Shown here piece after piece: positions 17,066-25,629 of a stretch of 64,000 nt of DNA. The stretch comes from Cytobacillus firmus NBRC 15306 (GTDB lineage: Bacteria > Bacillota > Bacilli > Bacillales > Cytobacillaceae), in contig NZ_BCUY01000011.1 of assembly GCF_001591465.1 (NCBI RefSeq), positions 1 to 64,000 of the forward strand, in the 5' to 3' direction. The translations under genes were made by a program, and so were the position numbers. How positions within the stretch are numbered: position 1 is the first letter of the stretch; every line of letters begins with the position of its first letter. Below the pieces are notes generated by a model. It saw only the letters and a list, made by a program, of their open reading frames with translations, was not told where the DNA came from and searched no databases.

Positions 17066-17330
17066 TTAACCGCGAATGAATCCTCCCTCGGAATGAATCA
17101 CCTGCCCTGTTATCCACTTCGAATCTTCACTTGCCAGAAATGCTGCCAGATTAGCTGCGTCTTCAGGCTGGCCGATTCTGCCGGCTGGAAATTTAGGCGA
17201 AAGGTGATTTCTTATCTCCTCATTCATCCATGTAGAGTCGGTGGGACCAGGATTAATCGCATTGACGGTTATTCCTAAATGAGCAATTTCAGCTGACAGA
17301 GATCGGGTAAATGCCGTTACAGAAGACCAT
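17066..17330 (-). pseudogene. SDR oxidoreductase, C-terminal remnant
   Basis: Only about 85 C-terminal residues of a short-chain dehydrogenase survive: TAFTRSLSAEIAHLGITVNAINPG, then GRIGQPEDAANLAAFLASEDSKWITGQ, then SEGGFIRG, all standard SDR C-terminal motifs. Upstream of about 17330 the minus-strand frame continues but codes for nothing recognisable; it is antisense to a permease remnant. The NAD-binding TGxxxGxG region and the catalytic YxxxK are missing. The gene was cut by a deletion that also removed the start of ycgR on the other strand. Confidence 0.8.
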
Positions 17331-17912
17331 ATAAAAAGGTGGATTCCGAAAAATAGAGCGGCTGCTGTTGTGATGAGCTGTGTGGCTGGCGCACTTTTTC
17401 CAGCGTGTGAATGCGGAATTGTCCCCATCATCCGCCGGCTTATGTCTAAGGGGGTTCCAGTATATGCAGCAATTGGTTTTATGCTGACTGGGCCCTTGAT
17501 TAATCCCATCGTCATTGCTTCTACATACATGGCTTTTGGAAACGATTTTGAAATGGCGGGCTTACGAAATGGACTTGGATTCCTAGTTGCCATTATAGTT
17601 GCCTTTAGTGTGAGCATCTTCTTTAAATCCGGGCTATTAAAGGAAAATCTTCATTTACCCCACAGCAGCTCGAACAATCGTTCTTTCCTGGATCGGATTT
17701 GGTCGATGCTGACCCATTCCATCGATGAATTTTTTGACATGGCCAAATATTTGATTATTGGTGCTTTTTTAGCTTCAATTGTACAAGTCTATATGCCGGC
17801 AAAAACACTTCTGCAAAATGCTGATAATCCGGTAGTATCCTTGCTGATCATGATGGGTTTTGCTTATGTTTTGTCACTATGCTCAGAGGTCGACGCTTTT
17901 AGAGGGCGCTGA
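17331..17912 (+). pseudogene. ycgR: YcgR-type permease (UPF0718), truncated at both ends
   Basis: The open frame from 17331 reads KRWIPKNRAAAVVMSCVAGALFPACECGIVPI and continues through several membrane segments to FAYVLSLCSEVDAF, then ends abnormally in RGR-stop. Intact relatives carry an N-terminal region before RWIPKN and several C-terminal helices after the S-E-A-D-A-F motif. Both are missing. No ribosome binding site or start is present at the left border, which abuts the SDR remnant. It overlaps the ycgQ remnant by ten bases. Confidence 0.82.
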
Positions 17913-18850
17913 TTCTGCTGGCTTTTTGCGGGCTGATTTTTCAGCTTCATTATACAGGCGACATAACCAAGTATATTAATCCGAAATTTGTCCGTTTAAG
18001 TCAATCTCTTTCCATACTGTTTTTATTTTTATTTTTTATTCAGATTACCAGGATCTGGACTTCCAAAAGAGAAGAAGCTGTTCACGAACACCATCAAGGT
18101 CAGGACTGCTGCCATCATGATTCTCATACCTGTTCTCATCATGATGATCATGGAGATACACAGTTTACAGTGAAAAAGCTGCTGTCATATTCCATTATAT
18201 TATTTCCGTTATTAACAGGATTCTTCTTGCCTGCAAAGACGCTGGATGCTTCCATTGCTGAAAAAAAAGGCGGGCTGGCCATACTTGGCAATCAAAAACA
18301 AGAGGTGAATTCATCGGAAATCTCTGATGAATCAGACTCTGACCTTGAAGATCAATCTTTTGAAGAAGAGCTTGCAGAAGCCGGGGAGCTGGAGCATGAC
18401 CTATCTGTAAATGAAGAAGCAGAGGAAATATCCAATGAAGAGTTTGAGCAATTAAAAAAGGACCTTTATTCGGCTTCTGCTATTAAGATGGATGATAAAG
18501 TTTTTAGCTTGTATTATGAGGAAATCAGTAAGGATATTGATAAATTCATTGGCAGGGAGATTGAATTTCAGGGATTTATTTATAAAGAAGAAGGACTTGC
18601 TTCCAATCAGCTTGTCATTTCGAGGTTTTTGATTACGCATTGTGTGGCAGATGCAAGTATGATTGGCTTTCTTTCAGAAATGGAGGAAGCTCCGGAACTC
18701 TATGATAATATGTGGGTCATAGTTAGCGGAGTCATAAATAAGGCAGCCTATAATGGGACAGAGCTGCCAATGATTAAAATTAAGGAATGGAAAGAAATTG
18801 AGGAGCCGCTTATTCCATATCTGTATCCATTAACCATTAAAGTTTTATAG
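17903..18850 (+). pseudogene. ycgQ: YcgQ-type permease partner (TIGR03943) lacking its start codon
   Basis: The frame is open from 17903 (RALILLAFCGLIFQLHYTGDITKYIN) to the stop at 18850, 315 residues, but it begins directly after an in-frame TAG and has no start codon. By comparison with B. subtilis YcgQ only the first two or three codons are lost. Two N-terminal membrane segments are followed by a His/Cys-rich cytoplasmic linker (HEHHQGQDCCHHDSHTCSHHDDHGD region), a further membrane segment and an acidic extracellular domain ending in KVL. A GTG at 18170 is the first in-frame start candidate but would drop the membrane anchor. Probably inactive. Confidence 0.75.
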
Positions 18851-18856
18851 TACAAT

Positions 18857-18887
18857 TCAAAAGGGACTCAGCTAAGTCCCTTTTATA
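18857..18887. terminator. Bidirectional terminator between ycgQ and the chemoreceptor
   Basis: AAAAGGGACT pairs with AGTCCCTTTT around CAGCTA. It overlaps the chemoreceptor stop codon at 18883. Confidence 0.8.
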
Positions 18888-20571
18888 ATTTAAATCTAGA
18901 AACAACTTCCTGCAATTCTTCAGAAAGTTTTGCAAGAGCCCCTGCTGATGATGATACTTCTTCCATGGTGGCGAGCTGCTCTTCTGTTGCGGCTGAAGTT
19001 TCCTGTGAAGCCGCTGCGTTTTTTTCTGAAATATCCTGCACATTGGACATGACCTCAATAATCTGGGCGGTTAAGGCAGTTAGTTCTTCCACAGAGGATG
19101 AGACTTCTTCAACTTTGTATGTTACATCACCCATTGAATGGGCGATCTCAGCAAAAGCTGCACTTGCTTCCATTGTATCTTCGAGGCCACCCCTTACCTG
19201 TTCATTTCCTTTTTCCATTGCCAGAACGGCCTGCTTTGTTTCTTCCTGAACAAGCCCTATCATTTGCTGAATTTGAATGGCAGATTGCTTGGAACCTTCT
19301 GCCAGTTTACGGACCTCGTCAGCGACAACCGAAAAGCCTCTCCCATGCTCACCTGCCCTTGCAGCTTCAATGGCTGCATTGAGTGCAAGCAAATTTGTCT
19401 GTTCTGCGATATTCGTGATCAATTCCACGATATTGCTGATTTCTTTTGATCGTGATTCGAGCGTATAAATATGCTGAGCAGCACTGCCTACTGTAGTATT
19501 TATTTCATTCATTTGCCTTACAACATTATCGACTGAATTAGTGCCTTGTTTAGTTAAAAAGTCTGCCTTTTCCGCTGCTTCAAGCATCTGCTCGCTGCTT
19601 AAAGAAATCTGCTGCATTCCGGAAGAAATCTCCTCCATTGAAGAAGATACCTCTCTGAAACGGTGAAGCTGCTGTTCAGTCCCAAGGGCATTTTTCTGCG
19701 AAATAGCTGCTACCTGTTCTGAAGCCAAAGAACTTTCTTCTGCACTTGCAGCCAGCTGCTCACTGCTTGATGCGACTTGTTCTGATGTGCTTCTTACCTG
19801 GCTGACTACAGACCTCAAATCCTGGACCATCTTATTTAATGATAAAATAAACGCTCCTATTTCATCCCGGTTTTTTACTTTAATAGAGGTCTGAATTAAA
19901 TTTCCTCCTGCCACTCTGTCTATTGCTGCTGCAGCCAGATTAATCGGCCTGGATATCATTCTGCTAATAAAATAAGCGATCAGCATGGCGGCAAAAACGG
20001 CTGTAATCGTAATAATTAAAGTAATCGTCTGAGAGAATTTAACGTCCGAGACAGTTTCATTTATCCCGGCATCTAATTGGGATTCATAAAATTTTACAAG
20101 TTCATCCGCTTTTTTGTTAAAATCCTGGCTGACCTGTTTATCGGAGGTTTCAACTAATGACATATAAGCACTATTTTCCTCAAGCTTAAACTTAATTTCT
20201 TTGTCAATAATACTCTGGTAGCGATTATGGAGCACTTCCAGCTCTTTGGCCAATTCCTTCTCCTTCTTATTGCCGGCTAATTCATTCAGTTTATTGATAT
20301 GATGTTCCATCCTCTTGCGGGAACTTTCATAGTCACTTAGATATGTAGAATCACCTGTCAGGAGATAGCCTCGTATCCCCCCTGCTTCATTCATAAGTTC
20401 TGCCTTCAGAGTTTTTACAAGCATCACTTCAGAGACATTATCTTCTATTAAACTTTGATAATTTCTGTTAACATTACCGAGTTCATAATTCGATAAACCG
20501 GCGACAAGACCAAATAATAAAAGGACAGACAAAAACCCGAGGAACAGTTTTTTTGCCACAGATAATTTCAT
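18883..20571 (-). CDS. Methyl-accepting chemotaxis protein (4HB-HAMP-MA)
   Basis: 562-residue transmembrane chemoreceptor. TM1 is about 8-27, a four-helix-bundle ligand domain about 30-180 (with the 4HB motif [13 protein letters not shown] near 62-74), TM2 about 180-200, HAMP about 200-255, and a long signalling domain containing the CheA/CheW-contact hairpin [43 protein letters not shown]. The four-helix domain gives no ligand. It would signal through CheW/CheA to the flagellar motor. Overall form is that of B. subtilis YvaQ-like receptors. Confidence 0.93.
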   Translation of the reverse strand: MKLSVAKKLFLGFLSVLLLFGLVAGLSNYELGNVNRNYQSLIEDNVSEVMLVKTLKAELMNEAGGIRGYLLTGDSTYLSDYESSRKRMEHHINKLNELAGNKKEKELAKELEVLHNRYQSIIDKEIKFKLEENSAYMSLVETSDKQVSQDFNKKADELVKFYESQLDAGINETVSDVKFSQTITLIITITAVFAAMLIAYFISRMISRPINLAAAAIDRVAGGNLIQTSIKVKNRDEIGAFILSLNKMVQDLRSVVSQVRSTSEQVASSSEQLAASAEESSLASEQVAAISQKNALGTEQQLHRFREVSSSMEEISSGMQQISLSSEQMLEAAEKADFLTKQGTNSVDNVVRQMNEINTTVGSAAQHIYTLESRSKEISNIVELITNIAEQTNLLALNAAIEAARAGEHGRGFSVVADEVRKLAEGSKQSAIQIQQMIGLVQEETKQAVLAMEKGNEQVRGGLEDTMEASAAFAEIAHSMGDVTYKVEEVSSSVEELTALTAQIIEVMSNVQDISEKNAAASQETSAATEEQLATMEEVSSSAGALAKLSEELQEVVSRFKL

Positions 20572-20711
20572 GCCTTTTCCTCATTTCCAGATATGATAGG
20601 ATATTCTACTTATAATTTATCATGAACACAACTGGTAAGTCAGGTACTTTTTACCTAGATCTTCAGATATTTACAGAAAATTCTCCTTCTTTCGCTATTA
20701 TTTTCATAATA

Positions 20712-20830
20712 ATACAAAAAAATGCCGCTAATCCGGCTGGCAGATTAGCGGCGACTATGCAGACCAAAGATCCTTAGGGAGGAGATCTTCTATATTATTG
20801 TATTAAAAGTGACTGGAATGGTGTGGACAA
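20712..20830 (-). ncRNA. Candidate small RNA with CU-rich loop
   Basis: In the gap between two minus-strand genes: TTGTCC (20830-20825), a 17-base spacer, TTTAAT (20807-20802), then an AAGATC / GATCTT hairpin whose loop exposes TCCTCCCT, then a strong terminator (GCCGCTAATC / GATTAGCGGC, 20724-20752, followed by T-rich sequence). The transcript would be about 80-85 nt. No ORF fits. A CCUCC loop could pair with Shine-Dalgarno sequences. Prediction only. Confidence 0.5.
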
Positions 20831-20873
20831 ACCCCTCCGCTATTTGCTTATTTTTCCATAACTTATTCAGTGC

Positions 20874-20922
20874 ATTAAAAACAGCTCAGGCACCTAAACC
20901 GGAAATAAGTCTTAGGTGCCTG
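20874..20922 (-). terminator. Terminator of the VanW-family gene
   Basis: CAGGCACCTAA (20887-20897) pairs with TTAGGTGCCTG (20912-20922), followed on the minus strand by AGCTGTTTTTAAT. Confidence 0.85.
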
Positions 20923-20928
20923 ATGCAG

Positions 20929-21954
20929 TTAAACTGCTTTCTTAAGCATTCCCTCATACTTTTTTGCTGTTCTGATTTCAATTGTTAAGACACCATTTCC
21001 GAAGTTTGCTTTTACAAGAAGCGGGATGCCGGTTGTGTTTTCAAACCTGAAGTCTTTGCCTCCATATGAAACGGTTGCGTCCCGGCCCTTTGGGACATAA
21101 CCCACCGTTACAGAATGGTGGTGTTTTTCTACATAACTGACCCCGACTTTATCAACAGCGTTGTATAGAGTGGAGGATGTTTGGCAAATACCGCCCCCAA
21201 TCCCCATTACGAGCTTGCCATTAATGGCTTCCTCTGCAGGCTGATACCCATGTGCTTCATCACTGGGCCCCACTGTTGTATTAAAAGAAAAGTGATCTCC
21301 CTCACCAAGAATGATATTATTGATGGCTTCTGCTGAGAGTTCAATGTTTTTTGTCCTGCCTGCCACGCCGCTGTTAAAATTGGTACTATAGGATGCGACG
21401 ATTACTTCTCCTAAATGAGGTACATCAGCAGGATCATAACCGCTTTCTGAAACATAGAGCGGCAGCTCAACATCCCCGCCGCTTACAGAAGCAGCGAAAA
21501 TCTTATCCACTAATTCGCTTTCTTCAAGAATAATCTCAGGCTGCCCTTTAATGATATTGCCATCGGGACCAATTTTGTCAAGGGTCATCCTTTGGTCATA
21601 GCCTTTTATTGTATCCGTTCCTCGCGCTATTTCCTTGGCCCATTGGGAAAGATCTGCTTTATATTTTTCATCATCCTCACCAAATCCCATTTCAGCAGGG
21701 CTGAAGGTCTTTAGCACTGTTTTTGCATCAGGATCGATGACATTAACCACAACCGGCTTTATTTCTTCCTTCTTTTCTTCCTCTTTAGCCTGCTCCTCTG
21801 CCTTTGCCTCCTCTTTTGTCTTATCTTCTTTAGACTTCTCTTCCGCGGCCTTTTTCTTCGGCTCATTATCGCCGGCAGTTTTTCCTGAACACCCGGCTAA
21901 TCCTATGAAACAGACAATAAACAAAAGTGCTATTCCCCATTTTCGCTTAGTCAT
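20929..21954 (-). CDS. VanW-family lipoprotein
   Basis: 341 residues. A signal peptide with lipobox LAGC (Cys about 22) is followed by a very Lys/Glu-rich linker (about 30-65), a central domain and a C-terminal VanW domain (about 185-335) with the family motifs TNFNSG, EGDHFSFNTTVGP, GIGGGICQTSSTLYNA and HHHSVTVGYVPKGRDATVSYG. VanW is a widespread Firmicutes domain with suspected cell-wall association but no proven activity. The name comes from vancomycin clusters; this context (no van genes) gives no reason to predict resistance. Confidence 0.88.
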   Translation of the reverse strand: MTKRKWGIALLFIVCFIGLAGCSGKTAGDNEPKKKAAEEKSKEDKTKEEAKAEEQAKEEEKKEEIKPVVVNVIDPDAKTVLKTFSPAEMGFGEDDEKYKADLSQWAKEIARGTDTIKGYDQRMTLDKIGPDGNIIKGQPEIILEESELVDKIFAASVSGGDVELPLYVSESGYDPADVPHLGEVIVASYSTNFNSGVAGRTKNIELSAEAINNIILGEGDHFSFNTTVGPSDEAHGYQPAEEAINGKLVMGIGGGICQTSSTLYNAVDKVGVSYVEKHHHSVTVGYVPKGRDATVSYGGKDFRFENTTGIPLLVKANFGNGVLTIEIRTAKKYEGMLKKAV

Positions 21955-22085
21955 TTTTCCCCCAGCTTTTTTAATATTAGCTTCTTTTCTCTATTTAGGA
22001 AGCTGTTTCCATTTTCTAATTGTATTCCCCAGCGAAGTAAGGTATTCCTGCCATTCTACAAGTTAAGTTGTACCTTTTTACCTAT

Positions 22086-22116
22086 TTAAAAACGCCTGCG
22101 GATTGCAGACGTTTTC
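22086..22116 (-). terminator. Terminator downstream of the symporter remnant
   Basis: The minus strand AAACGTCTGC pairs with GCAGGCGTTT and is followed by TTTAAAT; it lies just after the remnant's stop codon. Confidence 0.7.
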
Positions 22117-22121
22117 TTAGG

Positions 22122-22367
22122 CTATGAAAAGTTAGCTGCAGCAGGATCGGTTTTAGCAGCCTGACTGGGCTTATCTTCAAAAATTGGGCTAGATGCCGGT
22201 TTTGTGATGAGGGAGATTCCAACCAATGATAAAGTTGAGATGATCATAGCAATAGCACCTGTATCAAGTGCCGGAACATAAATCCCTTTTACTTTCAGAA
22301 TGTAAAGACCAAGGCTGGAGATGAAACCTAATGCAGATGAGATTTGGAAATATCTTCCTACTAAGGT
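22122..22367 (-). pseudogene. Sodium:solute symporter C-terminal fragment
   Basis: The minus frame ends with a stop at 22122-22124 and reads back through about 80 residues (GRYFQISSALGFISSLGLY, then KVKGIYVPALDTGAIAMIIS, then LITKPASSPIFEDKP) to a TAA at 22370-22368. Two membrane segments and a polar tail resemble the C-terminus of sodium:solute symporters. There is no start codon or ribosome binding site, but its terminator survives. I interpret it as the tail of a gene lost by deletion. Confidence 0.6.
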
Positions 22368-22560
22368 TTAAGAATCATTTGTTGATGGTGATGAAGCAGA
22401 CCATCATTTCTGCTACACGGTGTTAGCTGAAGACGTTTTTTGGCAACATGATGAGCTAATTTACAATTGTGTTTTAGTGATTCTTTTTATCAATTTGGTT
22501 TTGGGATTGAGAGCAGTCCAAGTGTTAATTGCTCATAATTGACAGACAAATTTCAAGTCC
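22368..22560 (+). other. Short open stretch, possible gene remnant
   Basis: A plus-strand frame ending in TGA reads FVDGDEADHHFCYTVLAEDV and later LVILFINLVLGLRAVQVL, with no start codon or ribosome binding site and no family I recognise. It abuts the symporter fragment, so it may be another deletion remnant or chance coding. Confidence 0.25.
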
Positions 22561-22563
22561 TAC

Positions 22564-22593
22564 TTGACTAATCGGATAAATATGAATTAAAAT
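22564..22593 (+). promoter_or_regulatory. Sigma-A promoter of the 60-aa gene
   Basis: TTGACT (22564-22569), an 18-base spacer and TAAAAT (22588-22593), about 30 bases before the start codon. Confidence 0.65.
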
Positions 22594-22621
22594 AAGACTA
22601 ACAAAAGGGAGGGTTCATTAT

Positions 22622-22804
22622 ATGCCACTAAACAGAGAAACATTAATCAGCAAATTATTATCTCTATCTAAATTCCAGCATAATCACAGTTTGTTTAATT
22701 TAAGTGACCGAAAGCTGGAAGCTCTGTATCTGGATTATATTTTGTTTTCTCCTCACCCTCACAGCGGACATCAATCAATTAAATTAGTTGGAAAAAATAG
22801 ATAA
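22622..22804 (+). CDS. Small basic protein, possibly FbpA-like
   Basis: 60 residues with a good GGGAGGG ribosome binding site, a sigma-A promoter and its own terminator, so very likely expressed. The core ETLISKLLSLSKFQHNHSLF followed by NLSDRKLEALYLDY resembles the Fur-regulated basic protein FbpA pattern (L-I-x-K-L-L, L-F-x-L, L-E-x-x-Y), a small RNA-linked regulator of the iron-sparing response. I see no Fur box upstream, and the C-terminal half is not family-like, so the assignment is tentative; otherwise a hypothetical small protein. Confidence 0.5.
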   Translation: MPLNRETLISKLLSLSKFQHNHSLFNLSDRKLEALYLDYILFSPHPHSGHQSIKLVGKNR

Positions 22805-22808
22805 TAAG

Positions 22809-22848
22809 AAAGCCTGCAATGCTCAAAAAGCATTCCAGGCTTTTTATT
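22809..22848 (+). terminator. Terminator of the 60-aa gene
   Basis: AAAGCCTG pairs with CCAGGCTTT, with an inner AATGCT / AGCATT stem, followed by five T. Confidence 0.85.
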
Positions 22849-22859
22849 TATATCTTCAA

Positions 22860-22889
22860 AAAAAAGAGGGAATCCTAAGATCCCCTCCA
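22860..22889 (-). terminator. Terminator of the DHA2 exporter gene
   Basis: Minus-strand GAGGGGATC / GATTCCCTC hairpin followed by an eight-T run. Confidence 0.85.
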
Positions 22890-22893
22890 GCAA

Positions 22894-24435
22894 TTAACTT
22901 TTTGCCAATTTAGGCACCATATTCTCCTGCTTTGGCTCTTCAACCGCGTCTTCCATTGGTGTTGCGCGTTTAATGAAGAAAGCCAGAAGCAGTGCAGCTG
23001 CAGCGATGAAAGTTGCTACGAAGAAAGCGTCGTTTATTCCCTCAAGCATGGCTTTCATTAATACCTGCTGCTGCATTTCCGCCACAGCAGCTTCAGTCAT
23101 CTGGCTGCCATTAGCCATAGCCCCGCCTTTCATCGCTTCTTTCGCGATTTCCTCAGCATGCGTTTCCGTTCTTGTTGACATAACTGTTACCAATAAGGCT
23201 GTGCCAATGGCACCTGCCACCTGGTTAAGGGTGTTGTTCATTGCCGTTCCATGAGGATATAATCTTCTAGGCAGCTGGTTAAGTCCATTTGTTGAAACTG
23301 GCATCATGACCATGGACATCCCGAACATCCTGATTGAGTTGAGTATAATCAGCTGAGTATAGGTTGTTTCCAGAGTCAGCCTGCTGAATACATACGTAGT
23401 TCCTACTGTAATGGCTAACCCAATGATCGCCAAAATCCGGCCTCCGATTTTATCGAACAGCTTTCCGGTTAATGGCGACATCACAGCCATAACAAGGGCA
23501 CCTGGAAGCATCATCAATCCTGCATCCAAAGGTGAAATCCCCCTTAATGTCTGAACATAAATCGGAATCAGAATCATTCCTGAGAATAGCGCCATATTTA
23601 CCGTCATGCTGATAGCTGACGATAATGCAAACATCGGGTACTTATATACACCAAAATTAAGCATCGGACGTTCTGATTTGGTTTGTTTTAAAATAAACCA
23701 AACCAAACTTATGACTCCGACTGCAATTGTTAAATACACATGAGGGCTGTCCCAGCCTCTGTTCCCTGCAGAACTGAACCCGTAAAGTATTCCGCCAAAC
23801 CCTACACTTGATAGAACAAGAGAAAACATATCCAGACGGATATTCACTTTTTCCTTTTTGTCTTTCAGCATGACGGCCCCTAGAACTAAAATGACACCCG
23901 CAATCGGTGAAAGGAAATGGAATAGCATTCTCCAATCATAATGTTCAATAATCCATCCTGAAAGAGTCGGCCCAATTGCAGGAGCGAACATTAAGATCAA
24001 TCCAAATACACCCATAGCTGCTCCGCGTTTTTCCACCGGGAAGCTAATCAGCATAACATTCATCAATAGAGGCATCATGATAGCCGATCCTGATGCCTGC
24101 AGCATTCTGCCTGCAAGCAATACCGGGAATGCATGAGCAACACCCGCTACAAGCGTACCGATTGTAAATAGTCCCATTGCCACAATAAACAGCCTTCGGA
24201 CTGTATATTTTTCGATTAAAAAGGCAGTAGCCGGGATCAAGATACCATTAACCAGCATAAAGCCGGTAGTCAGCCACTGCACTGTTGCCGCTTCAATTTC
24301 TAAATCTGCCATAATAGATGGCAAGGCAATATTTAACAATGTATTATTCAAAAAGGCAATAAATGCCCCAATCATTAAAACAGCCAGAATCCCATAGGGC
24401 GGTTTATCTGTTTTATTATTTATTGCTTGTTCCAT
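22894..24435 (-). CDS. DHA2-family (EmrB/QacA, 14-TMS) drug exporter
   Basis: 513 residues, about 14 membrane segments. It has the proton-antiporter motif GWIIEHYDWRMLF near residue 160 and the early LNNTLLNIALPSIMADL and LTTGFMLVNGILIPATAFLIEKY motifs that mark the EmrB/LmrB/QacA group. It probably exports lipophilic drugs or biocides by proton antiport. A TetR-type regulator is transcribed divergently from a shared 186-base promoter region with repeated AGTTCAA half-sites, so local repression by that regulator is likely. Substrate not readable. Confidence 0.9.
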   Translation of the reverse strand: MEQAINNKTDKPPYGILAVLMIGAFIAFLNNTLLNIALPSIMADLEIEAATVQWLTTGFMLVNGILIPATAFLIEKYTVRRLFIVAMGLFTIGTLVAGVAHAFPVLLAGRMLQASGSAIMMPLLMNVMLISFPVEKRGAAMGVFGLILMFAPAIGPTLSGWIIEHYDWRMLFHFLSPIAGVILVLGAVMLKDKKEKVNIRLDMFSLVLSSVGFGGILYGFSSAGNRGWDSPHVYLTIAVGVISLVWFILKQTKSERPMLNFGVYKYPMFALSSAISMTVNMALFSGMILIPIYVQTLRGISPLDAGLMMLPGALVMAVMSPLTGKLFDKIGGRILAIIGLAITVGTTYVFSRLTLETTYTQLIILNSIRMFGMSMVMMPVSTNGLNQLPRRLYPHGTAMNNTLNQVAGAIGTALLVTVMSTRTETHAEEIAKEAMKGGAMANGSQMTEAAVAEMQQQVLMKAMLEGINDAFFVATFIAAAALLLAFFIKRATPMEDAVEEPKQENMVPKLAKS

Positions 24436-24493
24436 TACATTTCCTCCTGTACTAACAGTTCATTCTTTTATACTTGCGTTACACACAAATCAT

Positions 24494-24599
24494 ATAATAT
24501 ACTATGAGTTCAACTTTTGCAACAAAAAAACACTTCTAAAATAGAGGGTTTGTGTAAATTAATTCAATGAGGTACTATTAAGTTATACACATAGTTCAA
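24494..24599. promoter_or_regulatory. Divergent promoters and candidate TetR operator
   Basis: Exporter promoter (minus): TTGCAA (24522-24517), 17 bases, TATTAT (24499-24494). Regulator promoter (plus): TTGTGT (24550-24555), 17 bases, TACTAT (24573-24578). Two AGTTCAA copies (24507-24513 inside the exporter spacer; 24593-24599 just after the regulator -10) are candidate operator half-sites. Confidence 0.55.
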
Positions 24600-24621
24600 A
24601 TAAAATGACAGGTGATTATAG

Positions 24622-25512
24622 ATGAATAACAGGAAAATGCATGTTATAAAAAAAGCACATCAATTATTCCTGGAGAAAGGTTTTCAGGCTACATCCATTC
24701 AGGATATTTTAGATTACAGCGGGATTTCTAAGGGTACCTTCTATAATTATTTTTCTTCAAAAAACGAGCTTCTTATCTCCATTTTTAAAACATTGCATGA
24801 AAAAATGGAATCAGAGCGCGATAAACTTCTTATTGGCCAGGACCCAAGCAGCATAGAAGTATTCACTCAGCAGATCGAATTACAAATGAATATGAATCGG
24901 ACCAATAAGCTGGTTGCCCTTTTTGAAGAAGTACTTGTGTCAAATGACACTGAGCTCAAGCAGTTTATTAAGGAAGGCCAGCTTAGAATGGTGAATTGGA
25001 TTTTCACACGATTTATTGAAATCTTTGGTGAGGACAAGAAACCCTATTTACTGGACTGTGCCGTTATGTTCCTTGGCATCCTCCATCATAACGTAAAATA
25101 CTATACAAAATTCTTTGAATTCTCTTCAAGCATTAATCCTGTCGTCCGTTATAGTGTAGAAAGGATAAGGAGGGTTGTTGAAGAGGTCAGTTCTGCCGGT
25201 GATTACCTGCTGAAGCCTGAACTTATTGAAAACAGATTCCAGCAGACAGATCATAGGAATCTGCATATTCTCTGCAAATCCATATTGACTTTGAAGAAAT
25301 CCATCAAGCAGGAAGATCAGAACGATTGTATGGATCTTCTGGACTTTATCCAGGAAGAAATGATTCATTCGAAAAAACCAAGAAAATTTCTCATTGAAAG
25401 CGCAATCCAATCTTTGAACAGATGCATAGCATTTATGGATGCCAAAGAATTTGAGAATCTGGAAAAGCTGGTTTTATCCTGCTTTAAATCTCTGGAAGAA
25501 GAACCGGTATAA
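24622..25512 (+). CDS. TetR/AcrR-family transcriptional regulator
   Basis: 296 residues, longer than most TetR proteins. The N-terminal DNA-binding domain (about 5-52) is textbook: KKAHQLFLEKGFQATSIQDI then SGISKGTFYNYFSSKNELL. The remaining 240 residues are helical, with YERO-like length and no recognisable ligand motif. It faces the DHA2 exporter across their common promoter region and most likely represses it and itself. Ribosome binding site AGGTGAT; ATG start. Confidence 0.9.
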   Translation: MNNRKMHVIKKAHQLFLEKGFQATSIQDILDYSGISKGTFYNYFSSKNELLISIFKTLHEKMESERDKLLIGQDPSSIEVFTQQIELQMNMNRTNKLVALFEEVLVSNDTELKQFIKEGQLRMVNWIFTRFIEIFGEDKKPYLLDCAVMFLGILHHNVKYYTKFFEFSSSINPVVRYSVERIRRVVEEVSSAGDYLLKPELIENRFQQTDHRNLHILCKSILTLKKSIKQEDQNDCMDLLDFIQEEMIHSKKPRKFLIESAIQSLNRCIAFMDAKEFENLEKLVLSCFKSLEEEPV

Positions 25513-25629
25513 TTCACGGCCTGCCCCAATCTGAGGGAGGCTTTTTTTGGCTATTCCCTTCTAATCATTCATAATCTTTCCAAAAACGGAAACACTACAC
25601 TTAATGCCGAAAAAACTGGTGATTGCTGA

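Noticed and set aside
17066-17617. 183-aa minus-strand ORF read as one protein
   Set aside because: Only the C-terminal half is SDR; the N-terminal half is the antisense of the ycgR remnant.
20929-21954. Vancomycin resistance from the VanW domain
   Set aside because: VanW proteins are widespread without van operons and no ligase or dipeptidase gene is present.
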